From: Caldicellulosiruptor saccharolyticus DSM 8903
GTDB lineage: Bacteria > Bacillota > Thermoanaerobacteria > Caldicellulosiruptorales > Caldicellulosiruptoraceae
Length of the DNA: 64,000 nt
Assembly: GCF_000016545.1 (NCBI RefSeq)
Contig: NC_009437.1
Location: 661,501-725,500 of the forward strand
Direction: 5' to 3'
Positions 9,093 through 18,548 of this stretch are shown in pieces. A model generated the notes under the pieces. That model searched no databases and had not been told where the DNA came from. It saw only the letters and a list, made by a program, of their open reading frames with translations. Made by a program: the position numbers and the translations under genes. Within the stretch, counting starts at the first letter, position 1. The number at the start of each line of letters is the position of its first letter.

Positions 9093-10316
9093 TTTTTTCA
9101 AGGTTCCTTTTCTTAAAGGTGGTGATAAGAACGATTGTGGTCAAACCTATAGTAACCAGACCAGATATATAAAACCCAGCCCAGGGAGAGATTTTTTGCG
9201 AAATTGTTCCTGTAAATAGATTGCCAATCGGTGTTGTTCCGGCATTGCAAAGAAAGTAAATGCTTAGCACCCTTGCTCTGAACTCGTCGCTTGATGAAAG
9301 TTGCAAAAGTGCGTTTGCACTTGTGTTAAAGCTTATTGCAAGAAGCCCCACAAGTACAAACAGCACACAAGCGACTGCATAGCTTTTGTTCAGACCAAGA
9401 AAAATGTAAACTATTGACACAGAAAGAATGAACTTAAAAAGTAGATTTAAATTAATCTTTTCTTTTCTTCTTGTAGCTGTCAAAAATGCGCCTATAAGTG
9501 ATCCAATTCCCATCGATGACATCAAAAGCCCAAAACCTGTTTCATTTCTGCCCAGAGCAAGTTTTCATACACAGGGATAAGAACGTTAAAATTGAGTATG
9601 AATGTGCCCATGATTAAAACAAGCGATATTGCTCTCAGAAGCACTTTGGTCATATATACATACTTGAGCCCTTCTATCACCTCTGCAAAAACACTTTTAC
9701 CATTTTCCTCTTTTTGAGGCTCTTTGGCGTCAATTAGAAATACGCCTATAATGACTGGCACAAAACTTATAGCGTTTGCCAAAAAACACATCTCAATTCC
9801 AACTGTTGATATTACCAAGCTTGCGGCAGCAGGGCCTATAATTCTTGCAAGGTTGAAAATCATAGAGTTAAGTCCAACAGCATTTGGCAGGTCATCTTTT
9901 CCGACGAGAGTTATCATATAAGATTGCCTTGCAGGATTATCAAATGTTGTAACAACTCCTCTAATAAGGGCTAAAACAACTAAGTGCCAGTACTGAACAA
10001 CATGTGTATATGTAATCAAAAACAGAAGAAATGCAAATATTAAAAGAAGGCTCTGGGTAACCAGAATTACTCTTTTTTTCTGCTTTCTGTCCAAGATTGC
10101 ACCGGCAAAAAGGGAAAGAATCATAACAGGGACCTGCTCTATAGCTGTGACAATACTTAGAAGCAGTGCTGAATTTGTAAGCTCTAAAGCCAGCCATTGC
10201 ATTGCCATGTTCTGCATCCATGAACCAATTACCGATATTGCCTGCCCAAACCAGTAATACCTATAGTTTTTGTGCCGGAGGGCTCTGAAAGGTCTTGACG
10301 TTAAAACAAGTTGCAT
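9085..10316 (-). pseudogene. MFS exporter (MFS_3/EntS-like), frameshifted
   Basis: Two overlapping frames together make one 12-helix major-facilitator protein. The upstream part (from 10316) has the N-terminal FRALRHKNYRYYWFGQ signature and helices 1-7, then derails after LIPVY. The second frame resumes with TGFGLLMSSMGIGSLIGAF, exactly where family members continue. Adding one base in the short A run (TTTT on the plus strand, 9562-9565) restores continuous reading through KLALGRNETGFGLL. Either a true single-base deletion or an assembly error in a homopolymer. Intact homologues export drugs or siderophores. Confidence 0.8.
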
Positions 10317-10757
10317 CCATTTTCCACCTTCTTGTAGATATTATGAGGAATATATTTGATTCTTGTGGGGAAAATCTTACACTCCTTTTGATATTGAATT
10401 TTGATATAACACCTCTTGAAATTATTATAACATCTGAACTAATCACAATCAAATTAGCTTTTTAAAAATGGTTAATATGCACAAATTTAATTGGGTATTG
10501 TGCACAAAGACAGGTTTTTAAAGAAGAAGTCGGGAAGAATTCAATGACAATATGTAAAGAAATATTGTGTTATTGTGTTGAATAGTTTTGAGATAGAAGA
10601 TGGACAAATGTATAAAGAAAGTTTCAAGATTTGAAGCAAAAGTTAAGATTAAAAAGATATTTGAGGATTTTGTGGCACCAATAGTAAAAATAATGTGCTA
10701 TAATAGCATTAAAATAAGTCAAAGGAAAACAACACAACTTTGGGGGCATAGATTAAA
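10317..10757. other. Intergenic region upstream of the McrBC-like operon
   Basis: No gene seen. Contains a dyad TGCACAA (10478-10484) and TTGTGCA (10498-10504) separated by 13 bases, which could be an operator, and a TATAAT at 10699-10704 in GTGCTATAATAGC that could be the -10 box for the downstream restriction genes; no good -35 box is at the right distance. A purine-rich GGGGGC before 10758 is the ribosome site. Confidence 0.35.
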
Positions 10758-13109
10758 ATGAAGATTGAAGATGTGAAAGGAAAGCTTTTCCAAGATAATT
10801 ATATAGATATAGCTGTGGAGGAGTATTTAAAATTTAAAGAAAGTAACGAATATGGAGAAAAATACAAAGAGCTGGTTTTGAAAAAACTCAATGATTATTT
10901 AAACAACAAAAGAATTACAGCAGGAAATGTCTTGGAAGTTATCAAAGAATTTCAAAATCAAAATCCCCCAAGCGGAAGCTTTGTTCATTGGAAATGTTTG
11001 TTTGATTTGCTCAATTTTGTAACGCAAGACCCTTTTAAAGTGGCTGAGCTTTTAAACTTTTTATATGAAGACTCTGGAAATTTGAATCTGAGAATAAAAA
11101 GGTTTATAGATAGCGCTAAAGATTACAACCCCAGGGGCAGTTTTGGTACTCCACTTGTTGGATATTTATTGGCAGGATACGATATGCGTAGATATCCTTT
11201 GTATAAGGATGATGCTTTTAAAGATTTTCTTAAGTCATTTGGAATTGATGAATTTTCAAAAGATGTCGCTGAGAAGTATTACAATTACTACTTAATATGT
11301 AAAATTTTGATAGATTACTTTGAAAAAAAAGGCTATATAAAAAACCCTTCTATGTTAGATGCTCAAGATTTTATCTTTTGTATCACATCTTATAAAGAAC
11401 TGATGTGTAAGATAGCTGTCAAGTATCTATATGGCCATGCAAAGATGCTTCATACTTTTGAAGAAGATATTACAGAATTTATTGATTACATTAATAATCT
11501 TCCAAAAGATTATATCGTACACTTAAAAAATAAATATTCAGAAGATAAAAAAGTAAATCTCATAAGATTCAAAATTGCTGAAATGCTTTTACAAAACAGG
11601 AAGATAACAGTTAAAGATTTTGAAGAGCTAAAAAATGACGTTCAAAACAAATCAGAGAAAAATATCTTAAAACCTTGGTCTGATTTTGGAATTTTATTTC
11701 CTTTCTATTATGATAGATTTAAAGAAAAAGTTAATATTGAGTTAAAGAAAATTTACAATGCTGTAAAGTCAATAGAACACTTTTCTGATTTTGAATTCAA
11801 AGAAAACAAATACATCTGCGACTTTGAAGGACCGGCTAATTTTGGATCTTCAATATGTGGGATTGCTTTGTATCCTAAGGATAAAGAGACGCACAAAACA
11901 TCAGCACAACTGCTTTTTGATGTGAGTGCAGAAGGAGTGAGATATGGCCTTTATGTTGGTTCAGAATTGCAACTAAGAATAAATGGGAAAACAGAGGATA
12001 TTGAGATTATTACAAATATAGAAGATTTTTCTTTTTCAAAGGTTGAAGAAAAGCTTGTTGATGTTTTTGATAGATTCAAAGAGCTTAATTATTCGGAACA
12101 ACACAATGAAGTGAGTACTCATGAAGGAAAGAAGCTAGAAATAAGTGTTGATTTTGACAAGACCCTAAGAATAGAAAATTTATTTTTTGAAGATGAAGAG
12201 GTTTTACTCAAAAGAATCTCCACAGCACTAAAATCTGGTAAACATATTATCTTGATTGGTCCACCTGGTACAGGCAAAACAAAATTGGCAAAAGAAATAT
12301 GCAAAAGTTATGGTGTTGAGTATGAAATGGTTACAGCTATGTCGGATTGGTCAACATATGATACAATTGGCGGATATAAGCCTGACATTGATGGAAGTCT
12401 GTTCTTTGATGAAGGAGTATTCTTGAGGCTTTTTAAAGACAAAAATAGTAAGACACTTACCAATAAATGGCTAATCATTGATGAAATTAACAGAGCAGAT
12501 ATAGACAAGGCATTTGGCGCTCTTTTTTCAGTGATAACAGGTCAAAGGGTAATTCTGAGTTTTAAGACCAAGGAAGGAGAAAACATAATTGTAAGGCCTC
12601 AAGAGGGTGATGACGATATCTATCCCAAAGACCATGAATATATAGTGCCGAGAGATTTTAGAATAATTGGGACAATGAATACATTTGACAAAACTTCTCT
12701 TTATGAGATGAGCTATGCATTCATGAGAAGATTTGCCTTCATTCCTGTTACCATTCCCAAAAACATTGATGGTGAACTTGTAGAGAAGTATTTAAGAATT
12801 TGGGGAATAGAAGACAGGAGCATTAACAACATTAGCTTAAAAGAGGGTTTAGCAAAGGTTTGGGAAATCACTAATAGATATCGAAAAATTGGGCCAGGAA
12901 TTATTGAAGATGTAGCAAGATATGTAAGCATTGAAGGGGATTATACTTCTGCAGTAATTTTGTATACTTTACCACAGTTTGAAGGACTTTTAGAAAATGA
13001 GATAAAAAACTTTGTGGAAGAATTATGTCAAAGTGAAGTCGATGATTTTGCAAAGCAGAAAGAAAAGTTAAAAGATTTTGTAAGTGATTTTTTTGGTATT
13101 AGCTTTTGA
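10758..13109 (+). CDS. McrB-like AAA+ GTPase subunit of a modification-dependent restriction system
   Basis: 783 residues. The C-terminal half is an AAA+ motor of the McrB/dynein-related class: Walker A GPPGTGKTKLAKE (about residue 500), Walker B LIIDEINRADIDKAFG, a sensor GTMNTFDKTSLYEMSYAFMRRF with the arginine finger. The N-terminal 480 residues are the variable target-recognition part; they contain a segment (AQLLFDVSAEGVRYGLYVG) resembling DNA-binding domains of other McrB proteins, but the recognised modification cannot be read. The partner nuclease gene starts 15 bases downstream. In McrBC the motor translocates DNA and activates cleavage by McrC. Symbol withheld because the specificity may differ from E. 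coli McrB. Confidence 0.85.
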   Translation: MKIEDVKGKLFQDNYIDIAVEEYLKFKESNEYGEKYKELVLKKLNDYLNNKRITAGNVLEVIKEFQNQNPPSGSFVHWKCLFDLLNFVTQDPFKVAELLNFLYEDSGNLNLRIKRFIDSAKDYNPRGSFGTPLVGYLLAGYDMRRYPLYKDDAFKDFLKSFGIDEFSKDVAEKYYNYYLICKILIDYFEKKGYIKNPSMLDAQDFIFCITSYKELMCKIAVKYLYGHAKMLHTFEEDITEFIDYINNLPKDYIVHLKNKYSEDKKVNLIRFKIAEMLLQNRKITVKDFEELKNDVQNKSEKNILKPWSDFGILFPFYYDRFKEKVNIELKKIYNAVKSIEHFSDFEFKENKYICDFEGPANFGSSICGIALYPKDKETHKTSAQLLFDVSAEGVRYGLYVGSELQLRINGKTEDIEIITNIEDFSFSKVEEKLVDVFDRFKELNYSEQHNEVSTHEGKKLEISVDFDKTLRIENLFFEDEEVLLKRISTALKSGKHIILIGPPGTGKTKLAKEICKSYGVEYEMVTAMSDWSTYDTIGGYKPDIDGSLFFDEGVFLRLFKDKNSKTLTNKWLIIDEINRADIDKAFGALFSVITGQRVILSFKTKEGENIIVRPQEGDDDIYPKDHEYIVPRDFRIIGTMNTFDKTSLYEMSYAFMRRFAFIPVTIPKNIDGELVEKYLRIWGIEDRSINNISLKEGLAKVWEITNRYRKIGPGIIEDVARYVSIEGDYTSAVILYTLPQFEGLLENEIKNFVEELCQSEVDDFAKQKEKLKDFVSDFFGISF

Positions 13110-13124
13110 CAATGGGTGATAGTT

Positions 13125-14480
13125 ATGAAAACACCAAAGGAAGTACTTTATGAAGCCATTAAAGACCATTTGATTATTTACCTCAAATCCGGCAAATTGT
13201 CACTGTTTACTTTTTTAAACAAATTGAATTTGAATATTCATAGGATAGAAGACCTATTAAGAATTCATTTTTTACTAAAATCAGAAGTAAGAGATTTTGT
13301 ATTAAATCTTCCAAGTATGCTAAGAAAGTTAAAAGTCTCAACCATTCTAAGTGAAGAAACAAATCATGTTCAAGTTAAAGGTCAGATAAATTGGCAGAAG
13401 ACACTTATAAAAAGATTTAACCAAAATTGTAAAGATTCAACACTCTTGTGTTGCAATCAGACAAATAAACTGTATAGTACAAAGGAAAACCTTGTTTTGA
13501 AGGAATTCGTAAGAGTATTGTATGAAACTATATTTCTGGATATTGGTATGGAAAGGTTTACCAAATTTGAATGGTATGAAAAGGGAAAAGAGATAAATAA
13601 AATTGTTAAGGAACTGTATGAAAAAAATTCATACTTAAGTAAGATAGACCTTAACCATGCAAAGATAACGGATAGAATGATTGAAATGGTTTCAAAGCAC
13701 AGAAATAATTTATATAGTCAAGCTGCAAAGCTTTTAAGAGAATATAGAAGAGTTGTGCGGCTTGATTTAGAAGAGGAAGAAATAAAAAATCTATTTGAGA
13801 AAACTTTTATTGAAGTGGCTGATGAGAGTACGTTGTTTGAACTCTACTGGATAATTAGAATTTTGCGAGATAACGCTTCAGATGAAAAGTTATTTGTTGT
13901 AGATGGGAAAAATAATAAAATTGCTATGTGGGAAGATGAGGTATTTGAGTATCATCTTTATCACAATGTTTCTAATTTAAAAGACATTATGTTTAAAGTG
14001 GGGTTTGAAGAGGTGGAAGATGTAGATAATGAGTATTTCAAAAGATATACAAATGCAAGGAAAATGGCTAAACAACTGGCTCTTTGTATTTTTGGCAACA
14101 GAGATATTTCTGATGACAGTTTTTGGAGTGGTAGGCCTGATATTCTAATAGAAATTCGCAATAAAGACAATGGCGAATTGGTGAAATTGGTAATTGGAGA
14201 GGTGAAATATACTACAGATAGGGAATACATGGTGGAAGGCCTTTGCCAGTTATTGGAATACATCTATTTTGTGAAACAAAACGGTAAATATCTCTTTAAC
14301 AATCAGAAAAATAGAGTTGAACTTCAAGGTATTCTTTTTGTTGATAACATTGAATTTGTACCTCTTGAAAAAAACTACTGGATTAAAATTTATACTCCAC
14401 ACTCCAGTAAAGTTATTCTTTGCCCAAAGAACCAACTAAATAAATGTTCACATTGTTATTTTTCGAACATAGGTATATAA
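13125..14480 (+). CDS. McrC-like nuclease subunit
   Basis: About 451 residues. An N-terminal alpha/beta region is followed by the family pattern around STKENLVLKEFVRVLYET and a C-terminal PD-(D/E)XK nuclease: GRPDILIEIRNKDN with the first Asp, then LVIGEVKYTTDREYM with the E-x-K, and QLLEYIYFVKQ. The ATG at 13125, with GGGTGAT 5 bases before it, is preferred to a GTG at 13116. Coupled to the McrB-like gene, it should be the DNA-cleaving partner. A terminal Cys cluster (C..N.LNKCSHC) is unusual and could bind metal. Confidence 0.8.
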   Translation: MKTPKEVLYEAIKDHLIIYLKSGKLSLFTFLNKLNLNIHRIEDLLRIHFLLKSEVRDFVLNLPSMLRKLKVSTILSEETNHVQVKGQINWQKTLIKRFNQNCKDSTLLCCNQTNKLYSTKENLVLKEFVRVLYETIFLDIGMERFTKFEWYEKGKEINKIVKELYEKNSYLSKIDLNHAKITDRMIEMVSKHRNNLYSQAAKLLREYRRVVRLDLEEEEIKNLFEKTFIEVADESTLFELYWIIRILRDNASDEKLFVVDGKNNKIAMWEDEVFEYHLYHNVSNLKDIMFKVGFEEVEDVDNEYFKRYTNARKMAKQLALCIFGNRDISDDSFWSGRPDILIEIRNKDNGELVKLVIGEVKYTTDREYMVEGLCQLLEYIYFVKQNGKYLFNNQKNRVELQGILFVDNIEFVPLEKNYWIKIYTPHSSKVILCPKNQLNKCSHCYFSNIGI

Positions 14481-14523
14481 TAGATAAAGTAATAAATCAC
14501 TTTCATATGAAAGGGGGACGAGA

Positions 14524-15873
14524 ATGGGAAAACTTTTTGGGACAGATGGTGTGAGAGGCGTTGCAAATAAAGAACTTACATGCGAACTTGCGTTTGACTT
14601 AGGAAGAGCTGGAGCGTATGTGCTCACTGAAACCAAGCAAAAGCCCAAAATTTTAATCGGCAAGGACACAAGAATCTCATGTGATATGCTGGAAGCTGCC
14701 CTTTGTGCCGGACTTACATCTGTCGGAGCAGATGTGTATTTGGCAGGAGTTATTACAACACCTGCAATAGCTCACTTGGTAAAATCCCACGGGTTTGATG
14801 CAGGGATTATGATCTCCGCATCACACAATCCTTATGAATTCAACGGTATTAAGTTTTTTAATTCTCAGGGCTTCAAGCTTTCTGACCAGATTGAAGAAAA
14901 AATTGAGGACATTATTTTAAACAAAAAATGGGATGAGGTTCCACACGCTCAATTTGATGCGATAGGAAGGATAAATAGAGTTGAGCTTAAAAAGGACTAT
15001 CAAGAATACTTAAAATCAACGTTGAATGCTGCAAGCTTCAAAGGATTTAAGATTGTCATTGACTGTGCAAATGGTGCAGCCTCTGCAATAGCACCAGAAG
15101 TTTTTGAAGATCTTGGAGCAGAGGTCGTGGTAATAAACAATCAGCCAGATGGTACAAACATTAACAAAAACTGTGGGTCTACTCACCTCCAAGCTTTGCA
15201 AGAGGAAGTTGTTAAAAACAAAGCTGACTTTGGCATTGCATATGATGGTGATGCAGACAGAACGCTTTTTGTTGATGAAGAGGGCAATACTGTTGATGGG
15301 GACAAAATAATGCTTCTTTTAGCACAAAACCTAAAACAGCAGGGAAGACTTAAGCGCAATACCCTGGTTGTGACAGTCATGAGCAACATGGGACTTTTTG
15401 TTGCAGCAAAAGAACTTGGCATCAACCTGGAAGTTACAAAAGTTGGAGACAGGTATGTTCTTGAAAAGTTGCTTGAAGGCGGATATTCAATTGGCGGCGA
15501 GCAGTCAGGCCACATAATACTTTTAGACTATGCAACAACAGGCGATGGAATTTTAACCAGCCTTCAGCTGACAAAGCTTATTAGAGAAAGCGGTAAGAAG
15601 CTTTCTGAGCTTGGAAAGATCATGAAGGTATATCCTCAAGTGCTTGTAAACGCTAAGGTTGAAAATGGAAAGAAAGACCTTTATTCAAAAGACCCTGTAA
15701 TTTTAGAGGCAATCAAGAAGGTTGAAGAAAAGCTAAACGGCAAAGGAAGAGTCTTGATAAGACCATCTGGCACAGAGCCTTTAATCAGGGTAATGATTGA
15801 AGGCGAGGATTATGAAGAGATTAAAAAAGATGCAGATAATCTTGCAAGCTTGATTGAGTCAAGGCTTTCATAA
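14524..15873 (+). CDS. glmM: Phosphoglucosamine mutase GlmM
   Basis: 449 residues, normal length. Interconverts glucosamine-6-phosphate and glucosamine-1-phosphate on the route to UDP-GlcNAc. Motifs: N-terminal GKLFGTDGVRGVAN; phosphoserine loop ISASHNPYEFNGIKFF (Ser about residue 100); Mg site DGDADR (about 243-248); sugar-binding GGEQSGHII; C-terminal phosphate-binding RPSGTEPLIRVM. Preceded by AAAGGGGG. It is directly upstream of the glmS ribozyme and glmS, so the two steps of hexosamine synthesis are encoded side by side. Confidence 0.96.
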   Translation: MGKLFGTDGVRGVANKELTCELAFDLGRAGAYVLTETKQKPKILIGKDTRISCDMLEAALCAGLTSVGADVYLAGVITTPAIAHLVKSHGFDAGIMISASHNPYEFNGIKFFNSQGFKLSDQIEEKIEDIILNKKWDEVPHAQFDAIGRINRVELKKDYQEYLKSTLNAASFKGFKIVIDCANGAASAIAPEVFEDLGAEVVVINNQPDGTNINKNCGSTHLQALQEEVVKNKADFGIAYDGDADRTLFVDEEGNTVDGDKIMLLLAQNLKQQGRLKRNTLVVTVMSNMGLFVAAKELGINLEVTKVGDRYVLEKLLEGGYSIGGEQSGHIILLDYATTGDGILTSLQLTKLIRESGKKLSELGKIMKVYPQVLVNAKVENGKKDLYSKDPVILEAIKKVEEKLNGKGRVLIRPSGTEPLIRVMIEGEDYEEIKKDADNLASLIESRLS

Positions 15874-15888
15874 AAGTTTCTAAGCTAA

Positions 15889-15911
15889 GTTAAAAAAAGG
15901 CCTTTTTTAAC
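15889..15911. terminator. Palindrome between glmM and the glmS ribozyme
   Basis: GTTAAAAAAAGG followed at once by CCTTTTTTAAC, an almost perfect palindrome without a loop. It might act as a weak terminator or attenuator of glmM transcription, but a loopless AT-rich stem is not a standard terminator. Confidence 0.35.
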
Positions 15912-15927
15912 AAAAGGTTTTTTCAAA

Positions 15928-16104
15928 GCGCCAGGACCTCTGGAAATTATAGCGCTATTGCCTTTGCGCATTTTTTCCAGAGGTTGACGAGGACTGGGGA
16001 GAATCGAGGTTTTCGGCGGGTGCCCCAGCGGGGTTTTGCCTTTTTCCCTCGCAACTTTCTGCTACAAACCCCGGAAGGCAACTTCTGGGACAAAGGCAGA
16101 AAGA
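15928..16104 (+). ncRNA. glmS self-cleaving ribozyme/riboswitch
   Basis: The segment carries the known core elements in order: AAAGCGCCAGGACC with the cleavage site expected between A15927 and G15928, a P2 stem (GACCTCTGG with CCAGAGGTTGACGAGG), GGGGAGAATCGAGG, TTCGGCGGGTGCCCC and a downstream P3-P4 region ending near GGCAGAAAG. It lies in the 5' leader of glmS, about 85 bases before the start codon. Known function: binds glucosamine-6-phosphate, uses it as cofactor to cut the glmS mRNA and lowers GlmS synthesis. An open frame across this region is a by-product of the RNA sequence. Confidence 0.95.
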
Positions 16105-16188
16105 AAAAAGGCTTATATCCTTGTATTGGCTATGAGAAAATAGCAGCTTGGAAATTAAATATAAAGCTCAAAAGGAGGACAAAAACAA

Positions 16189-18024
16189 ATGTGCGGAATT
16201 GTTGGCTATGTTGGCACAAAAAACTGTGTCCCTATTTTGCTCTCTGGGCTTAAAAGACTTGAGTACAGGGGATACGATTCTGCCGGTGTGGCAGTTATCG
16301 ATATAGATAAATCAAAGATTGACATAGTAAAGACAAAAGGAAGGCTTACCATTTTGGAAGAGAAGCTAAATCAGAATCCAATTGAAGGTTTTGTTGGGAT
16401 TGGTCATACAAGATGGGCAACACACGGTGAGCCGTCTGATGAGAACTCACATCCGCATGTGAGCCAGAACGGCAAGGTTGCAATTGTCCACAACGGAATC
16501 ATAGAAAACTATTTGAAGCTGAAAGAATTTCTCATAAAGAAAGGTTACACTTTTGCATCAGATACAGACACTGAGGTTGTTGCTCATCTTATAGAGTATT
16601 ACTATGATGGTGACATTTTAGATGCATTTATAAAGACTCTTGAAAAGATACAGGGCTCATATGCGCTTGGTGTTCTTTGTCTTGACAGACCGGATATGAT
16701 ACTTGCAGCAAGAAAAGACAGTCCATTAATTGTGGGACTTGGCCAGGGTGAAAACTTCATAGCATCAGATATCCCAGCTATACTGGAGTACACAAGAGAT
16801 ACCTATATTCTTGAAGAAAATGAGATTGCCATTGTGACAAAAGATAAGGTAGAGATTGTAAATACCGAAAAAGAGCCAGTTAAAAAAGAGGTATTTCATG
16901 TTACATGGGATGTATCAAGTGCAGAAAAGGGCGGCTATGAACATTTCATGATAAAAGAGATAATGGAGCAGCCCAAGGCTATCAGAGATACCTTGACAGG
17001 TAGGCTTCCAGACAGTGGTTTTGAAGTGAACCTTGATGGAATTAAGATTACCAAAGAAGATTTGCAAAAACTCAACAAGATATTTATCGTTGCATGTGGT
17101 ACAGCATACCATGCGGGGATTGTTGGAAAACATGTCATTGAAAAGCTCACAAGAATTCCTGTTGAGGTTGACATAGCAAGTGAGTTCAGATACAGAGACC
17201 CAATCGTAGATGAGAATACATTAACAATTGTGATTTCCCAGTCTGGTGAGACAATAGACACACTTGTTGCAATGAGAGAGGCAAAGGCAAGAGGTTCAAG
17301 AACGCTTGGGATTGTCAATGTTGTTGGCTCCTCAATTGCAAGAGAAGTAGATGACTGTCTTTATACATGGGCAGGACCAGAGATTGCTGTTGCATCAACA
17401 AAAGCTTACACAACACAGCTAATATGCCTGTATCTTATTGCACTTGACTTTGCGACAAAGCTTGGAACAATTTCTTATGAAGACTTTGCAAAAATCAGAG
17501 ATGAGATCAAACGACTTCCTGAAAAGGTTGAATATGTTTTGACACACAGGGAAAATATACAAAAGTATGCGTCTGAGCATTTCAATGCAAAGGACATCTT
17601 TTATTTGGGAAGAGGCTTGGACTTTGCAGTTGCAATGGAAGGGTCTTTAAAACTCAAAGAGATTTCGTACATTCACTCAGAAGCATATGCAGCAGGTGAG
17701 CTAAAACATGGAACAATTGCACTGATTGAAGACGGAACATTTGTAATTGCGCTGGCAACACAGGAAAAGCTTTTTGAAAAGATGGTAAGCAACATAAAAG
17801 AGGTAAAATCACGTGGTGCTGTTGTACTTTCTGTTGCTCAGGAGGGAAATACCGACATAGAAAATGTATCAGACCATGTTTTGTATATTCCAAGGACACT
17901 TGACATTTTAGCACCAGTTTTGACAGTTGTGCCACTGCAGCTTTTTGCATACTACACAGCAGTCCAGAGAGGCTGCGATGTTGACAAGCCAAGGAACTTG
18001 GCAAAGAGTGTGACTGTGGAGTGA
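16189..18024 (+). CDS. glmS: Glutamine-fructose-6-phosphate aminotransferase GlmS
   Basis: 611 residues, full length. The N-terminal glutaminase starts MCGIVGYVG with Cys at position 2 as nucleophile, plus HTRWATHGEPSDENSHPH and the NGIIENY loop. Two SIS isomerase domains follow (SQSGETIDTLVAMREAKARG, about residues 345-365; and the second with YLGRGLDFAVAMEGSLKLKE). The C terminus DKPRNLAKSVTVE is the conserved lid end. Makes glucosamine-6-phosphate from fructose-6-phosphate and glutamine. AAAAGGAGGAC precedes the ATG. Controlled by the upstream ribozyme and ended by the hairpin at 18046. Confidence 0.97.
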   Translation: MCGIVGYVGTKNCVPILLSGLKRLEYRGYDSAGVAVIDIDKSKIDIVKTKGRLTILEEKLNQNPIEGFVGIGHTRWATHGEPSDENSHPHVSQNGKVAIVHNGIIENYLKLKEFLIKKGYTFASDTDTEVVAHLIEYYYDGDILDAFIKTLEKIQGSYALGVLCLDRPDMILAARKDSPLIVGLGQGENFIASDIPAILEYTRDTYILEENEIAIVTKDKVEIVNTEKEPVKKEVFHVTWDVSSAEKGGYEHFMIKEIMEQPKAIRDTLTGRLPDSGFEVNLDGIKITKEDLQKLNKIFIVACGTAYHAGIVGKHVIEKLTRIPVEVDIASEFRYRDPIVDENTLTIVISQSGETIDTLVAMREAKARGSRTLGIVNVVGSSIAREVDDCLYTWAGPEIAVASTKAYTTQLICLYLIALDFATKLGTISYEDFAKIRDEIKRLPEKVEYVLTHRENIQKYASEHFNAKDIFYLGRGLDFAVAMEGSLKLKEISYIHSEAYAAGELKHGTIALIEDGTFVIALATQEKLFEKMVSNIKEVKSRGAVVLSVAQEGNTDIENVSDHVLYIPRTLDILAPVLTVVPLQLFAYYTAVQRGCDVDKPRNLAKSVTVE

Positions 18025-18045
18025 TTTGAAAAAATTCAACAAAAT

Positions 18046-18107
18046 AGGGATAAGTGGTTACAGCAATATCAAAAAAAGATGTACCACTTATCCCTTAATT
18101 TTTTTAT
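18046..18107. terminator. Terminator shared by glmS and the HxlR-type gene
   Basis: A perfect 13-bp stem, AGGGATAAGTGGT (18046-18058) with ACCACTTATCCCT (18083-18095), 24-nt loop, then TAA and a T7 tract. The stop codon of the convergent regulator lies in the right arm. Confidence 0.85.
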
Positions 18108-18417
18108 ACCTCTCTCCCCACTCATACATAGCATCAAGAATGGGTTTTAAGCTAAGCCCAAGCTCTGTGAGCGTATACTCAACCTTTGGCGGAACTTCTG
18201 GGTAAACCTTTCTAATAACAAGTCCATCTTTTTCCATTGAACGCAGCTGCTGTGTGAGAACTTTCTGGCTAATGCCATTTATGCACTTTAGAAGTTGATT
18301 AAACCTTTTTGTACCGTGCAAGAGCTCTCTCAAAATAAGGATTTTCCATTTACTACCTATCAAAGCTAACGTAATTTCCACAGGACAGAGTGGCACATTA
18401 TCATTTGAGTTTTTCAA
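18088..18417 (-). CDS. HxlR-family winged-helix transcriptional regulator
   Basis: 109 residues: CPVEITLALIGSKWKILILRELLHG, the recognition region TKRFNQLLKCINGISQKVLTQQLRSME, and the wing KVYPEVPPKVEYTLTELG are diagnostic. The Cys near residue 11 is the conserved position used for redox or electrophile sensing in several relatives. It is divergent from an FMN-dependent reductase gene, a common arrangement for HxlR regulators that control a neighbouring oxidoreductase. Confidence 0.9.
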   Translation of the reverse strand: MKNSNDNVPLCPVEITLALIGSKWKILILRELLHGTKRFNQLLKCINGISQKVLTQQLRSMEKDGLVIRKVYPEVPPKVEYTLTELGLSLKPILDAMYEWGERYKKIKG

Positions 18418-18458
18418 AGTTCATAACCCCTTTTTTTTCTTTAAGGTTACCTAAAGTA

Positions 18459-18499
18459 TAGTATATCACAAAAAAGTACCTACTTGCAATTATATACTA
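18459..18499. promoter_or_regulatory. Dyad in the divergent HxlR/reductase promoter region
   Basis: TAGTATAT (18459-18466) and ATATACTA (18492-18499) form an inverted repeat, with an inner AAGTACCTACTTG between them. This is the place expected for HxlR operator sites between the divergent genes. Binding is inference. Confidence 0.5.
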
Positions 18500-18548
18500 A
18501 CAGTGAATAATATATTATTTGTAATCAGTGGGAAGGAGGGATTCCAAA

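Noticed and set aside
15984-16253. 89-codon open frame upstream of glmS
   Set aside because: It runs across the glmS ribozyme and into glmS in another frame; its Arg/Pro-rich sequence is explained by the RNA structure.
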